NCBI RefSeq assembly: GCF_913773725.1
Contig: NZ_CAJYGK010000136.1
Span: forward strand, 1 to 43,347
From: an uncultured Aquabacterium sp.
GTDB lineage: Bacteria; Pseudomonadota; Gammaproteobacteria; Burkholderiales; Burkholderiaceae_C
Direction: 5' to 3'
DNA length: 43,347 nt
Below are positions 28,808 to 37,148 of the stretch, in pieces (the stretch's first letter is position 1; the number at the start of each line of letters is the position of its first letter). Below the pieces are notes generated by a model that was not told where the DNA came from, ran no database searches, and was given only the letters and a program-made list of their open reading frames with translations. The translations under genes and the position numbers were made by a program.

Positions 28808-28872
28808 GCGCAGGTCACAGGCCCCGCTCCGTGCCGCAAGACGCGTCCTGCCGCTGAATATGTAACAAGGGC

Positions 28873-28901
28873 TTGCGAGACCCACGGGGCCGGCGTAATC
28901 T
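28873..28901 (+). promoter_or_regulatory. Promoter of the small RNA after ubiD
   Basis: TTGCGA (28873-28878), 17-base spacer, TAATCT (28896-28901); predicted start near 28908. It lies 66 bases after the ubiD stop and points to no downstream plus-strand coding gene, only to the hairpin-rich stretch and its terminator. Confidence 0.65.
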
Positions 28902-28907
28902 TCATGC

Positions 28908-29036
28908 ACCTGCTCAATGCAGGCACCACAAGGGACGCAGTCACTGCGTCCTGGGAAGCGGCAGACAACGCGCTCTGCCCTTTCCTCGGACGGCCCGCGC
29001 GCCGCTCCAACCCCCGGCTTAGTCCGGGGGTTTCTC
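28908..29036 (+). ncRNA. Uncharacterised small RNA, about 130 nt, four hairpins
   Basis: Between a good promoter and an intrinsic terminator lie four consecutive hairpins: CCTGC/GCAGG (28909-28923, loop TCAAT); GGACGCA/TGCGTCC (28933-28951, loop GTCAC); GGCAGA/TCTGCC (28960-28979, loop of 8) extended by GGGAA/TTTCC (28953-28957 with 28981-28985); and the terminator stem at 29011-29030. Linkers are short and no open frame with a ribosome binding site was seen. It is not tmRNA, 4.5S or a tRNA by any motif I know. It could be a trans-acting sRNA or act on the convergent ydcF-like mRNA, whose 3' end it abuts. Confidence 0.6.
29009..29033 (+). terminator. Intrinsic terminator of the small RNA
   Basis: AACCCCCGG, loop CTTAGT, CCGGGGGTT followed by TCTCGTTT: 7 G-C pairs plus two A-T pairs, then a broken T-run. 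On the other strand the tail has no T-run, so it serves the plus strand. Confidence 0.8.
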
Positions 29037-29039
29037 GTT

Positions 29040-29909
29040 TCAGGCGCCTGCCAGCCAACCCAGCCACTCGCGGAGAACCTGCCGCACATTGCTCACCCCG
29101 TCGGTGGACGGCAGCCAGTCCAGCAGGGGCCGCTCGCTGGGGCGCCAATACGCCACCGGCGCGGGCGTGACGCGGATGATGGGCCACTCGGGATGCTGGA
29201 CCAGCGCCTTGCGCGTGGCCTCGATGAAGGCCCGCTGGGCGCGGGGCATGTGGGCCGCATCGGTGACCAGGACGATCTCCCGGACCCCCTGAGGGGCGAG
29301 CAGTGCCACGGTGCGCTGGGCGTTCTCGCGGGTGTCGGAAGAGGTCCCCTCCACCCACGTCATGCGCATCCCGTGCAGCCGCTCGGCCATGCGTGCGGCC
29401 ACCTCGGCCTCGCTCGATCCGACCTGCCCCCCCTGCTGTGCCCAGCCCACGCCACCACTGAATCCGAGTGGCAGCCCGGTTTGTCGGCTCAGCCACACCC
29501 CGTATGTCAACCGCCGCTCGGAAGACGGCGAAAGGGCTGAAACCCCAAACTCCGGAGCCAGCCGTTCCAGGCCGCCCCCCAGCACGATGATGGCAGCGGG
29601 CGGTGGGGTGGTCGCCCCCTTCGACGCGCGGCGCCCCTGAGCCTGATGGGCGCGGCCTGCTTCTTCCAACCGCTGTTGCTCGGCCCCGAACAGGGCAGGC
29701 GGAGGCCGCATCGCACCCTGCTGAAGCCACAGTGCGGTTTTCTGGCAACTGCTGAACCACAGGCCCGCCACGCCCAACAGCAGCAGAGCGTAACCCCACC
29801 CGCGGCGCGGCAGGATCAGCCGAGCCCCCACCAGCACGAGCACCAGAAAAGGCACAGGCGGCAGGGCCAGGGCCGTCAGCAGGGGTTTGGAAGCACCCCA
29901 GTCCACCAT
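29040..29909 (-). CDS. YdcF/ElyC-family (DUF218) membrane protein
   Basis: A 289-residue protein with two N-terminal membrane segments (about 14-34 and 38-56) and a DUF218 domain from about 105: AIIVLGGGLERL, ERLTYGVWLSRQTGLPLGFSGG-type strand-loop, EGTSSDTRENA near 200-210 and VLVTDAAHMPRA near 226-237. In E. coli the relative ElyC affects envelope peptidoglycan and lipid-carrier metabolism; the precise activity is not known. ATG 29909 has AAGGGGG six bases upstream. It is divergent from msrA. Confidence 0.87.
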   Translation of the reverse strand: MVDWGASKPLLTALALPPVPFLVLVLVGARLILPRRGWGYALLLLGVAGLWFSSCQKTALWLQQGAMRPPPALFGAEQQRLEEAGRAHQAQGRRASKGATTPPPAAIIVLGGGLERLAPEFGVSALSPSSERRLTYGVWLSRQTGLPLGFSGGVGWAQQGGQVGSSEAEVAARMAERLHGMRMTWVEGTSSDTRENAQRTVALLAPQGVREIVLVTDAAHMPRAQRAFIEATRKALVQHPEWPIIRVTPAPVAYWRPSERPLLDWLPSTDGVSNVRQVLREWLGWLAGA

Positions 29910-30033
29910 GTCATCCCCCTTGAAGCGGCACACTGCCGCGGTGGTTTTGATGCCGGTACCGCGTCCTGCCCCGCACACGACAAGGTTTGAGCCCGCACCG
30001 GATAATGGGCCAGTCTAAGCGGAGACCCCATCC

Positions 30034-30609
30034 ATGCCTTCCAGCCCACCCGTCTCGCCTCACGCCCCCGCGCTGGCCGAAGCCACCTTCGCGGGCGGCT
30101 GTTTCTGGTGCACCGAGGCCGTCTTCCTGCCGCTGCGCGGCGTGGTGAGCGTCGAATCCGGCTACAGCAACGGCCATGACCCGGTACCAACCTACGAAGC
30201 CGTCTGCAGCGGCGAGACCGGTCACGCCGAAGTCATCCGTGTGCGCTTCGATCCGGCTCAGATCAGCTACCGGCAGTTGCTGGCCGTGTTCTTCGCCACG
30301 CACGATCCGACGTCGCTCAACAGGCAGGGCAATGACGTGGGCACGCAGTACCGCTCGGCCGTCTTCACGCACGACAGCCAGCAGGCGCTGGAGGCGCGCG
30401 CCTTCATCGAGGAGCTGAACGCCACGGCCGTCTACACCCAGCCGATCGTGACCGAGGTGACGCCGGTGGCGAACTACCATCCGGCCGAGGCCTACCACCA
30501 AGACTATTTTGCGCAGCACCCCCACCAGGGCTACTGCGCATTCGTGGTGGCCCCCAAGGTGGCCAAGGCCCAGCAGGCCTTTGCCGACCTGCTCAAGGCC
30601 TCGTCGTGA
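30034..30609 (+). CDS. msrA: Peptide-methionine (S)-S-oxide reductase MsrA
   Basis: MsrA reduces the S epimer of methionine sulfoxide in oxidised proteins. The 191-residue protein has the catalytic GCFWC motif at 22-26 (C23), the [25 protein letters not shown] block that recognises substrate, and [13 protein letters not shown] in the second half. A GGAG lies nine bases before ATG 30034 and GATAAT at 30001-30006 may be the -10. It converges on pdxH with 10 bp between stops. Confidence 0.96.
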   Translation: MPSSPPVSPHAPALAEATFAGGCFWCTEAVFLPLRGVVSVESGYSNGHDPVPTYEAVCSGETGHAEVIRVRFDPAQISYRQLLAVFFATHDPTSLNRQGNDVGTQYRSAVFTHDSQQALEARAFIEELNATAVYTQPIVTEVTPVANYHPAEAYHQDYFAQHPHQGYCAFVVAPKVAKAQQAFADLLKASS

Positions 30610-30619
30610 TCTGCGCCCC

Positions 30620-31273
30620 TCAGGGCGCCAAGCGCTGTCTCAGCCAGCTGCCATCCGTCTGGCGGACGTAGGCGATGCGGTCGTGCAGACGCGAAGGGCG
30701 GCCCTGCCAGAACTCCCAGCGGTCCGGCACGAGCCGAAAACCGCCCCAGTTCGGCGGCCGTGGCGGATCATCCCCCAGTTCCGCCTGACGCCGGGCCCAG
30801 GCCGCCTCAAGCTCGGCGCGCGAGGCCAGCACCTGGCTTTGCGGTGACACCCAGGCGCCGATGCGCGAGCCCAGCGGACGGCTGCGGTAGTAGCCATCGG
30901 ACTCGGCGTCGCTGACACGCTCGACGCGGCCCTCGATGCGCACGACGCGTTCCAGCTCGCCCCAGAAGAACTGCATGGCGGCAAACGGGTTGTGCGCCAG
31001 GTCCTGGCTCTTGCGGCTGTCGTAGTTGGTGAACCAGACCAGCCCCTGCGCATCGGCCCCCTTGAGCAGCAGCACGCGGGTGGATGGTCGACCATCGGCC
31101 CCCACCGTGGCGACCGTCATGGCGTTCGGCTCCAGTGCCCGCGCGTGCACGGCCTCGTCAAACCAACGATGGAACTGGTCGATCGGCTCGGGTGCGACCT
31201 GCGCCTCGTCGAGTTCGGCCTGTTCGTAGCTCTTGCGCATCTGCGCCAGATCGTGAGGAGAAGATTTGTCCAT
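30620..31273 (-). CDS. pdxH: Pyridoxamine/pyridoxine 5'-phosphate oxidase
   Basis: PdxH is the FMN enzyme that makes pyridoxal 5'-phosphate, the cofactor of GlyA in this window. The 217-residue protein has the full family pattern: [14 protein letters not shown] [10 protein letters not shown] near 64-73, [13 protein letters not shown] near 80-92, [18 protein letters not shown] near 128-145 and the C-terminal [19 protein letters not shown] 31273 gives the conserved N-terminus; a GTG at 31291 is in frame. The protein ends in RLAP, as in most members. Confidence 0.96.
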   Translation of the reverse strand: MDKSSPHDLAQMRKSYEQAELDEAQVAPEPIDQFHRWFDEAVHARALEPNAMTVATVGADGRPSTRVLLLKGADAQGLVWFTNYDSRKSQDLAHNPFAAMQFFWGELERVVRIEGRVERVSDAESDGYYRSRPLGSRIGAWVSPQSQVLASRAELEAAWARRQAELGDDPPRPPNWGGFRLVPDRWEFWQGRPSRLHDRIAYVRQTDGSWLRQRLAP

Positions 31274-31414
31274 GGCGCCAGTATCGGGCACATCGGCGCC
31301 CCGTGACGATGACGGACGTCAAGCCCCGCCGCGCGGGTATGCACTTAGGTAAAGGCACGGTGGTGCGGTGCAACAAACGGCACGACACTGGTGCACAGCC
31401 AGCCCCTCGCCATC

Positions 31415-31930
31415 ATGCTTCGCCCTGCCACCGTCATTGTTCTCGCCAGTCCGGCGCCCGATTCGGGCACCGCTCATGGCGGAAGCGTGGACAGCGCCGC
31501 CAGGGCTTTGACATGCACCCTACAGAGAGTGATCGAAAGCGGGCTGCCAGCGTTGGTGGTTACAGCCCCGGAGATGGTCTCCACGGCCGGAGCCATGATG
31601 CCGTTTTCGAACGTGCTGCCACTGGAAGACAACTGGGGCACCGCCCCTGGCAACTGGATACCCGCTGCGATCAAGGCCGGCGTGGAGGCCAGTGCAAGTG
31701 CGGGAGGATGGATCCTACTGCCCGTCCGACCACAGCCTCCATCTGGAGAGCAACTTCAGGCGATGGCAAACAGCCTGACCTCGGCGCCGCTGGTCAAGGC
31801 TGCTGAGCCGTCCCCCGCTCCCGCCATGGGCGTCGGCGCAGAGCTCTTCTCAGAGCTGGTCCGCCTCACGCACGCAAGGGATTTGAACCGCTTGGCGAGC
31901 CGATACCCAGTAGCTACTTTGAACAAGTGA
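31415..31930 (+). CDS. Degenerate MobA-like nucleotidyltransferase family protein
   Basis: A 171-residue protein with the outline of a molybdopterin cytidylyl/guanylyltransferase: an opening strand TVIVLAS, a helix, the strand LPALVVTAPE, then GGWILLPVRPQ and a C-terminal LFSELVRLTHARDLNRLASRYPV, which matches the end of MobA-like proteins. The glycine-rich nucleotide loop with Arg and Lys (LAGGxSxRxGxxK) is replaced by PAPDSGTAHGGSVDS and the metal-binding aspartate after ILLPV is missing, so transferase activity is doubtful. ATG 31415 is preferred; GTG 31391 is in frame. The stretch is less GC-rich than its neighbours. Possibly a non-catalytic paralogue. Confidence 0.55.
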   Translation: MLRPATVIVLASPAPDSGTAHGGSVDSAARALTCTLQRVIESGLPALVVTAPEMVSTAGAMMPFSNVLPLEDNWGTAPGNWIPAAIKAGVEASASAGGWILLPVRPQPPSGEQLQAMANSLTSAPLVKAAEPSPAPAMGVGAELFSELVRLTHARDLNRLASRYPVATLNK

Positions 31931-31991
31931 GCACATCATCGTTCTAGGGATGAGGCGGCTTTACGGCCGACCCACACCTTTTCGCCTTGAA

Positions 31992-33119
31992 TCAGAATGA
32001 ATAGCCGAGGCTTATGTTGAAGATGGTGTTGTCCAATGTTTGCTTTTGCTTGCGGGTGTAAGTACCCAGATCGCTCCCGCCCTTGGTTTCCGCAATCAAC
32101 TGGGTCAATTTCGTCACCAAATTGGAGTCGATGTACGCACGATTACGCGGATTTTGTGTCGCATTGATTTGGTCCACGACCGTCTGAGGATAGTCCTGCA
32201 ATACGCCGTCACCGGTCTTGAACATCGTGTTGTACGTCGTAACAGTTGCCTCGGTCTTGATCTGCACCGTGCCAATGGCAACACTCAGGTGCATGTTGTC
32301 GCTCAGCCGTGCCATCAAGCCCGCAAACGGCCCTACCCCGAACGCGTTCTTCAGCTTGGCTGTGCTGCGCCCCCCGACATAGCTGTCATACGCGCTCGTT
32401 GTACGCGTGTCAAAGAAGACGGCGTAAGTGCCACCGATGCCGAGATAGGGCCGCACGCGCTGATCGCGCGGACCGAAATAGCGACCCAGCACCGCGAGAG
32501 GGGGGAGCATCTTGGTCTCTAGGATCTGCTTGCCGTTGAGGCCATTTGGTCGACCGCGGGCGTTTACCCCTTCGCCATAGGCTTTGACTGTCAGAGGAGC
32601 AGCCAGCACATAAGCCTCCGCCACCCAGGTATGGTCGTCACTCAACCAGTACCCGATGCTGAGCGTCAACGTCGCAGAATCGCCCGCCTTGGACTTGATG
32701 CCCGGCGGCGTTCCTAACGCGAGACCATTGCGCTCCAGGGTCGCGGCCAGGATATTGACGCCGTCGATCCCGGAATACGCCTTCAATTCATCTCCGGTCT
32801 CCACGGCAGCCAAGTTGTAATCCAGGTTGGCTGCACTCAGGGGATGCTCATCAGGCAGAGAGTCACCATAAGCCGCGGCGGCCCGGATGTCTGCCGCGGT
32901 AACCACGGGCCCTGTCACGTCAACCGCATCGCTGGATTTCGTCTTGACTCCGATACTCGTGTACCCCAGCCGCATGAAGAGATTGCCCCGTACCGCATTG
33001 GACAGTTGCTTGGCCATGTAGGGGTCTGGCGAAGCACTCTGCGCGGCCGCGCCACCGGCCGCACCGGCCAGGGCTGCCATCGCAGCAAGGTTCAGAGCGA
33101 AGCGTCCACAGCGACTCAT
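31992..33119 (-). CDS. Enlarged OmpW-family outer membrane protein
   Basis: A 375-residue predicted beta-barrel. Signal peptide about 1-27 (ending AAAQ). The OmpW signature appears in the middle: TLTLSIGYWLSDDHTWVAEAYV near 149-170, KMLPPLAVLGRYFG near 203-216 and RPYLGIGGTYAVFFD near 223-237, and it ends in the outer-membrane-type GYSF. OmpW proteins are usually about 200-230 residues; the excess lies in an N-terminal insert (about 55-125) and in a segment before the last strand (about 290-360). GGAG lies five bases before ATG 33119. Base composition is clearly lower in G+C than the genes around it, compatible with transfer. OmpW proteins admit small hydrophobic molecules; the cargo here is unknown. 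Confidence 0.8.
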   Translation of the reverse strand: MSRCGRFALNLAAMAALAGAAGGAAAQSASPDPYMAKQLSNAVRGNLFMRLGYTSIGVKTKSSDAVDVTGPVVTAADIRAAAAYGDSLPDEHPLSAANLDYNLAAVETGDELKAYSGIDGVNILAATLERNGLALGTPPGIKSKAGDSATLTLSIGYWLSDDHTWVAEAYVLAAPLTVKAYGEGVNARGRPNGLNGKQILETKMLPPLAVLGRYFGPRDQRVRPYLGIGGTYAVFFDTRTTSAYDSYVGGRSTAKLKNAFGVGPFAGLMARLSDNMHLSVAIGTVQIKTEATVTTYNTMFKTGDGVLQDYPQTVVDQINATQNPRNRAYIDSNLVTKLTQLIAETKGGSDLGTYTRKQKQTLDNTIFNISLGYSF

Positions 33120-33142
33120 GATGTCTCCGTTAACCGTTCAAC

Positions 33143-33166
33143 GTTTTCATTTTCCATGATGAAAAC
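33143..33166. repeat. Inverted repeat upstream of the OmpW-like gene
   Basis: GTTTTCAT (33143-33150) and ATGAAAAC (33159-33166) form a perfect 8-bp inverted repeat with an 8-base centre, 24 bases upstream of the OmpW-like start codon. It overlaps the T-run of the PEP-CTERM gene terminator. It may be an operator or merely part of the terminator. Confidence 0.45.
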
Positions 33167-33193
33167 AGCCGCTCACGTGAGCGCGAGCGGCTG
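33162..33193 (-). terminator. Intrinsic terminator of the PEP-CTERM gene
   Basis: On the minus strand CAGCCGCT/AGCGGCTG (8 bp, loop of 12 that can pair further) is followed by TTTTC. It lies 51 bases after the PEP-CTERM stop codon. Confidence 0.8.
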
Positions 33194-33201
33194 CTCTCAT
33201 G

Positions 33202-33226
33202 AGTGAAGTGGGCGACCCACTTCACT
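33202..33226. repeat. 11-bp perfect hairpin after the PEP-CTERM gene
   Basis: AGTGAAGTGGG (33202-33212), loop CGA, CCCACTTCACT (33216-33226). It stands between the PEP-CTERM stop codon and the terminator and has no T-run of its own. It may stabilise the 3' end of the message. Confidence 0.7.
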
Positions 33227-33244
33227 GCGTCTTCCCGAGACGGC

Positions 33245-34060
33245 TTACTTGGCGCGGCGACGTGCCACGGCAGCAATGCCGACCAGACCCAGGCCCATCA
33301 GGGCGTAGGTGGAGGGCTCGGGGATGGGCGGCGTCGGGGGCGTGGATGCCTTGGTCGCGGTGATGGTCGACACGATCGAGCCGTAGCTGGTGATGCCCTT
33401 CATGGCCACGATGCCGGTTTCGGTCAGGCCCAGCGACTTGGCGAACGTGTTGAACGCGTCGCCCGTGGTGCCGCCAGCGATGGTCAGGCCGGTGATGGTC
33501 GTGATGGCGGTGCCGTCCTTCAGGGCGGTGTCACCCGTGATCGAGGCGATGTCCCACAGGTAGTAGTTGGTCTTCGAACCCACGCCGTTGGCACCGTTGA
33601 TGTCCACGTAGACACGCTTGGCCACCAGGTCGACGTTGATGTTGGTCACCGACAGCGAGCCACCGGTCGAAGCCAGGTTGTCCTCGCCTTCGATCGTGGC
33701 GGGGGCCACCATCAGGGCACCACCGGAGGTGGAGGCACGGGTCACTTGACCGGACACGGTGTCGACGACCAGCGAGGTGATCGGCGCATTGAACACCGGG
33801 CGGTTGCCGTCGGTGTTGTTGTACTTGCCGGTGGACGTCTTCAGCAGCGTGGCGGTGGCCGGCGTGACGGCCGACAGCTGGATGCCGCCGGTGTTGATGG
33901 CGGTGACCAGCGAACGGTCGAAGGTCAGGGCGCCGGAGCCGCCCGTCAGGGTGTAGCCATTGACCGAGCCGCCCACGGTCACGGTCTGCGAGGCAGCGCT
34001 GGCAGCGCCGACTGCCACGAGGGCAGCCGCGGCGACGATGCTCTTCATTGCAAGTTTCAT
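33245..34060 (-). CDS. PEP-CTERM sorting-signal protein
   Basis: A 271-residue exported protein. Signal peptide 1-23 (MKLAMKS basic start, ending AASAA). The body is rich in Thr, Ser, Gly and Ala, with repeated beta-type strands and no enzyme motif. The C-terminus is a textbook PEP-CTERM tag: PEPSTYALMGLGLVGIAAVA followed by RRRAK. Such proteins are processed by exosortase (EpsH/XrtA) and often accompany exopolysaccharide; no exosortase gene is in the window. GGAG lies six bases before ATG 34060. A paired 3' structure and terminator follow. Codon use is biased and G+C-rich, suggesting good expression. Confidence 0.93.
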   Translation of the reverse strand: MKLAMKSIVAAAALVAVGAASAASQTVTVGGSVNGYTLTGGSGALTFDRSLVTAINTGGIQLSAVTPATATLLKTSTGKYNNTDGNRPVFNAPITSLVVDTVSGQVTRASTSGGALMVAPATIEGEDNLASTGGSLSVTNINVDLVAKRVYVDINGANGVGSKTNYYLWDIASITGDTALKDGTAITTITGLTIAGGTTGDAFNTFAKSLGLTETGIVAMKGITSYGSIVSTITATKASTPPTPPIPEPSTYALMGLGLVGIAAVARRRAK

Positions 34061-34293
34061 CTTTATCTCCACTTCAAAGCGGCCCTTTGGGACTTCTCTG
34101 CGCTCCGAAGGCATCCGCGTGTTCCTTCGGTTCGCACAGACCTTTAAACGTCTGTTCGTATGAAGGATAGTGGGGCCGCCGGTGTGGAGACAACGCGGGG
34201 GACCCTGCCGGGACGTGATTAATTCCCCTGGAAAACACGGAGGCACCGCGCGCCCCCCCGCGTTCGTGCGTCGGGGTTACCCCCGACATGCCT
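34061..34293. other. Leader region of the PEP-CTERM gene
   Basis: The 233 bases between tyrS and the PEP-CTERM gene hold no gene. CCGAAGG (34105-34111) and CCTTCGG (34124-34130) form a perfect 7-bp hairpin in the likely 5' leader. I looked for a sigma-54 promoter (GG-N10-GC), which drives many PEP-CTERM genes, and did not find a convincing one. Confidence 0.45.
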
Positions 34294-35544
34294 TCAAAGC
34301 GTGACTTTGGCGAACTTGCGCTTGCCGACCTGGATCACGAAGGTACCGCGTTGAATCTTGAGACTTTTTTCACGGACGACTTCCCCGTCGACGCGCACGC
34401 CGCCCTGCTCGATGAGGCGCAGTCCTTCGCTGGAAGAAGCCACCAGGCCCGCCTGCTTGAGCAACACGCCGATGCCCAGGCCCTCGTCTGTCGCAGTCAG
34501 CGTGAGCTCGGGAATGTCGTCCGGAATTCCTCCGCGTGCGCGGTTGACGAAATCCTGCAACGCCTCGTCCGCGGCCTGAGCGCTGTGAAAGCGCGTGACG
34601 ATTTCCTTGCCCAGCAGCACCTTGGCATCCCGCGGGTTGGCGCCGGCTTCGCAATCGGCCTTCAACCGCGCAATCTCGTCCAGCGGACGGAAGCTCAGCA
34701 AGGTGAAGTACTTCCACATCAGGTCGTCGCTGATGCTCATCAGCTTGGCGAACATGGTGTTGGCCGGCTCGCTGATGCCGATGTAGTTGTTCTTGGACTT
34801 CGACATCTTCTCGACGCCGTCCAGGCCTTCCAGCAGCGGCATCGTCAGGATGCACTGGGGTTCCTGGCCGTATTCGGCCTGCAGGTGTCGCCCCATCAGC
34901 AGATTGAACTTCTGGTCGGTGCCGCCCAGTTCCAGATCGGACTTCAGCGCCACCGAGTCATAGCCCTGCATCAGCGGGTAGAGGAACTCGTGCACGCTGA
35001 TCGGCGTGTTGGCCTTGAAGCGCTTGGTGAAGTCGTCGCGCTCCATCATGCGGGCCACGGTGTAGCGGCTGGCCAGCTGGATCATGCCGCGCGCGCCCAG
35101 CGCATCGCACCATTCGCTGTTGTAGCGGATCTCGGTTTTCGCCGGGTCGAGCACCAGGCTGGCCTGCTTGTAGTACGTCTCCGCGTTGGCCTTGACCTGT
35201 TCTTCGGTCAACGGCGGGCGGGTCGCATTGCGGCCGGATGGGTCGCCGATCAGCGAGGTGAAATCACCGATGAGGAAGATCACGGTGTGCCCCAGGTCCT
35301 GCAGCTGGCGCAGCTTGTTCAGCACCACGGTGTGGCCCAGGTGGATGTCAGGCGCGGTCGGGTCCAGGCCCAGCTTGATGCGCAGCGGCACGCCGGTGGC
35401 CTCCGACCGGGCCAGCTTCTTGACCCAGTCGGCCTCGGGCAGCAGCTCGTCCACACCGCGCAGGGTGACGGCCAGCGCCTCACGGACACGGTCGGATACG
35501 GGGTGATCGGGCGTAGCGGGTGCGGGATTTTCAGGGTGCAGCAT
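34294..35544 (-). CDS. tyrS: Tyrosyl-tRNA synthetase
   Basis: TyrRS charges tRNA-Tyr. The 416-residue class I synthetase has HLGHT (68-72) and KMSKS (about 245), and a C-terminal S4 RNA-binding domain (about 345-410, [16 protein letters not shown]). ATG 35544 is used; a GTG at 35586 would add residues without family similarity. It is divergent from the M23 peptidase gene, a conserved arrangement in betaproteobacteria. Confidence 0.97.
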   Translation of the reverse strand: MLHPENPAPATPDHPVSDRVREALAVTLRGVDELLPEADWVKKLARSEATGVPLRIKLGLDPTAPDIHLGHTVVLNKLRQLQDLGHTVIFLIGDFTSLIGDPSGRNATRPPLTEEQVKANAETYYKQASLVLDPAKTEIRYNSEWCDALGARGMIQLASRYTVARMMERDDFTKRFKANTPISVHEFLYPLMQGYDSVALKSDLELGGTDQKFNLLMGRHLQAEYGQEPQCILTMPLLEGLDGVEKMSKSKNNYIGISEPANTMFAKLMSISDDLMWKYFTLLSFRPLDEIARLKADCEAGANPRDAKVLLGKEIVTRFHSAQAADEALQDFVNRARGGIPDDIPELTLTATDEGLGIGVLLKQAGLVASSSEGLRLIEQGGVRVDGEVVREKSLKIQRGTFVIQVGKRKFAKVTL

Positions 35545-35705
35545 GACGGGCCATCGGGTGGAATTCGGCGGATCGGCGTGCCCCACGATGGGGCTATACT
35601 CCGCAGATTGTGCGCGCGCGCGGGCATGGGCCTTGCGTTCGACGCGGGCTGATTTTAGGGGAGCAGGCTCGCGCCCCTCCTCCAGAAACCAGAAGGATCC
35701 CAGTT

Positions 35706-37145
35706 TTGACTTCGCCCAAGCAGATCAAGACCGCCACGCCCTCGCCGCTCACCACCCTCGCCCACCGCGCCCAGGCCCTCCAGGCCGCCGCGCACCGTCA
35801 CCCCCGTCGCGTCAGCGCCGCCGTCCTGGCGTTGCTGGCTGGCTCGGCCGTGACCGCGTTTGGTGTGGCACCGCTCACCACCCTGCCCGACACCGCCCAG
35901 CCCACCGTGGTGGAAGTGGTGGAGCCGGTTCAGGCCCCCGCCCTGACGGCCGAGTTGAGCCGGCTGGATGCCGAGCCGCTGGCGCTTTACCGCAGCGACA
36001 TCACCCGCAGCAGCGACACCGCAGACAGCCTGCTGCGCCGCCTGGGCGTGGACGACGCCGACGCCGCGCGCCTGTTGCGTGAGGACCTGGTCGCCGCGTC
36101 CATCCTGCAGGGGCGCACCGGCAAGGCCGTGAAGGCCATCGTCGACGACGGCCGACTGCGCGAGCTGGTGGTGCGCGGGCCTGCCGCGTCGGGCGATCAG
36201 CTCGACACCCACTTCACCCGCATCACCATCCAGCGCACGACCACCGAAGGACAGGTTCACTGGGATGTGCGCAGCGAGCAACTGCCGCTGGCACGGGCCC
36301 AGCAGCTGGCTTCGGGCACGATCCGCTCGTCGCTGTACGCCGCGGCGGACGATGCCCGCGTGCCGGACGCCGTCACCAACCAGGTCGCCGAGATCTTCGG
36401 CAGCGACATCGACTTCCGCCGTGAACTGCGCAAGGGCGATGCATTCAGCGTGCTGTACGAGGCCCTGCTGGCCGACGGCGAGCCGGTCACCTGGACCAGC
36501 GGCACCGGCCGCGTCCTGGCTGCCCGCTTCATCAACAAGGGCGAGGTGCATGACGCCGTCTGGTTCCAGCAACCGGGCAGCAGCAAGGGTGCGTACTTCG
36601 ACCTGACCGGGCGCAGCAAGACACGCGCGTTCCTGGCGTCACCGCTGGCCTTCTCGCGCGTGACCTCGGGCTTCGCCATGCGCTTCCACCCGATCCACAA
36701 GACGTGGCGCGCTCACCTGGGCGTGGATTTCGGTGCCCCGACCGGCACCCCGGTGCGCACCGTGGGTGAAGGCGTCGTGAACTTTGCCGGTGTCCAGAAC
36801 GGCTATGGCAACGTGGTGCAGATCCAGCACGCCGGCGACCGCCAGACGGTCTACGCCCACCTGAGCCGCATCGATGTGCGCAAGGGCCAGCGCGTGGAAC
36901 AGGGGCAGCTGATCGGCGCCGTGGGCGCCACGGGCTGGGCCACCGGACCGCACCTGCACTTCGAATTCAAGGTCAAGGGACAGCAGGTCGACCCGATGGT
37001 GGTCGCCCGCGCCTCGGAGGCGCTGCAACTGTCGCCGCAAGCCTTGGCCAGCTTCCGCAGCCAGGTCGGCGCCATTGCCGCCCGCCTGGACATGGCCAGC
37101 GAATGGGCCTCGGCAGGCGCTCAGTCCGGCCCCCGCTTCGAATAA
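35706..37145 (+). CDS. M23-family peptidoglycan endopeptidase (MepM-like)
   Basis: A 479-residue membrane-anchored protein: N-terminal cytoplasmic tail, one membrane segment about 36-56, an OapA/LysM-like and linker region (about 95-290) and a C-terminal M23 zinc metallopeptidase domain. Zinc and catalytic residues are visible: [17 protein letters not shown] with H337 and D341, and HLHF with H416 and H418. Such enzymes cut D-Ala-mDAP cross-links to allow wall growth. The start is TTG 35706, with GAAGGA eight bases upstream; the frame runs back to 35610 without a better site. TATACT at 35595-35600 may be the -10. anmK follows 3 bp later, and a bactofilin gene lies 1.6 kb away. Confidence 0.93.
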   Translation: MTSPKQIKTATPSPLTTLAHRAQALQAAAHRHPRRVSAAVLALLAGSAVTAFGVAPLTTLPDTAQPTVVEVVEPVQAPALTAELSRLDAEPLALYRSDITRSSDTADSLLRRLGVDDADAARLLREDLVAASILQGRTGKAVKAIVDDGRLRELVVRGPAASGDQLDTHFTRITIQRTTTEGQVHWDVRSEQLPLARAQQLASGTIRSSLYAAADDARVPDAVTNQVAEIFGSDIDFRRELRKGDAFSVLYEALLADGEPVTWTSGTGRVLAARFINKGEVHDAVWFQQPGSSKGAYFDLTGRSKTRAFLASPLAFSRVTSGFAMRFHPIHKTWRAHLGVDFGAPTGTPVRTVGEGVVNFAGVQNGYGNVVQIQHAGDRQTVYAHLSRIDVRKGQRVEQGQLIGAVGATGWATGPHLHFEFKVKGQQVDPMVVARASEALQLSPQALASFRSQVGAIAARLDMASEWASAGAQSGPRFE

Positions 37146-37148
37146 GGC

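Noticed and set aside
34061..34293. Sigma-54 promoter before the PEP-CTERM gene
   Set aside because: No TGGCAC-N5-TTGC-like pair was found; the nearest GG/GC pair is off in spacing and sequence.
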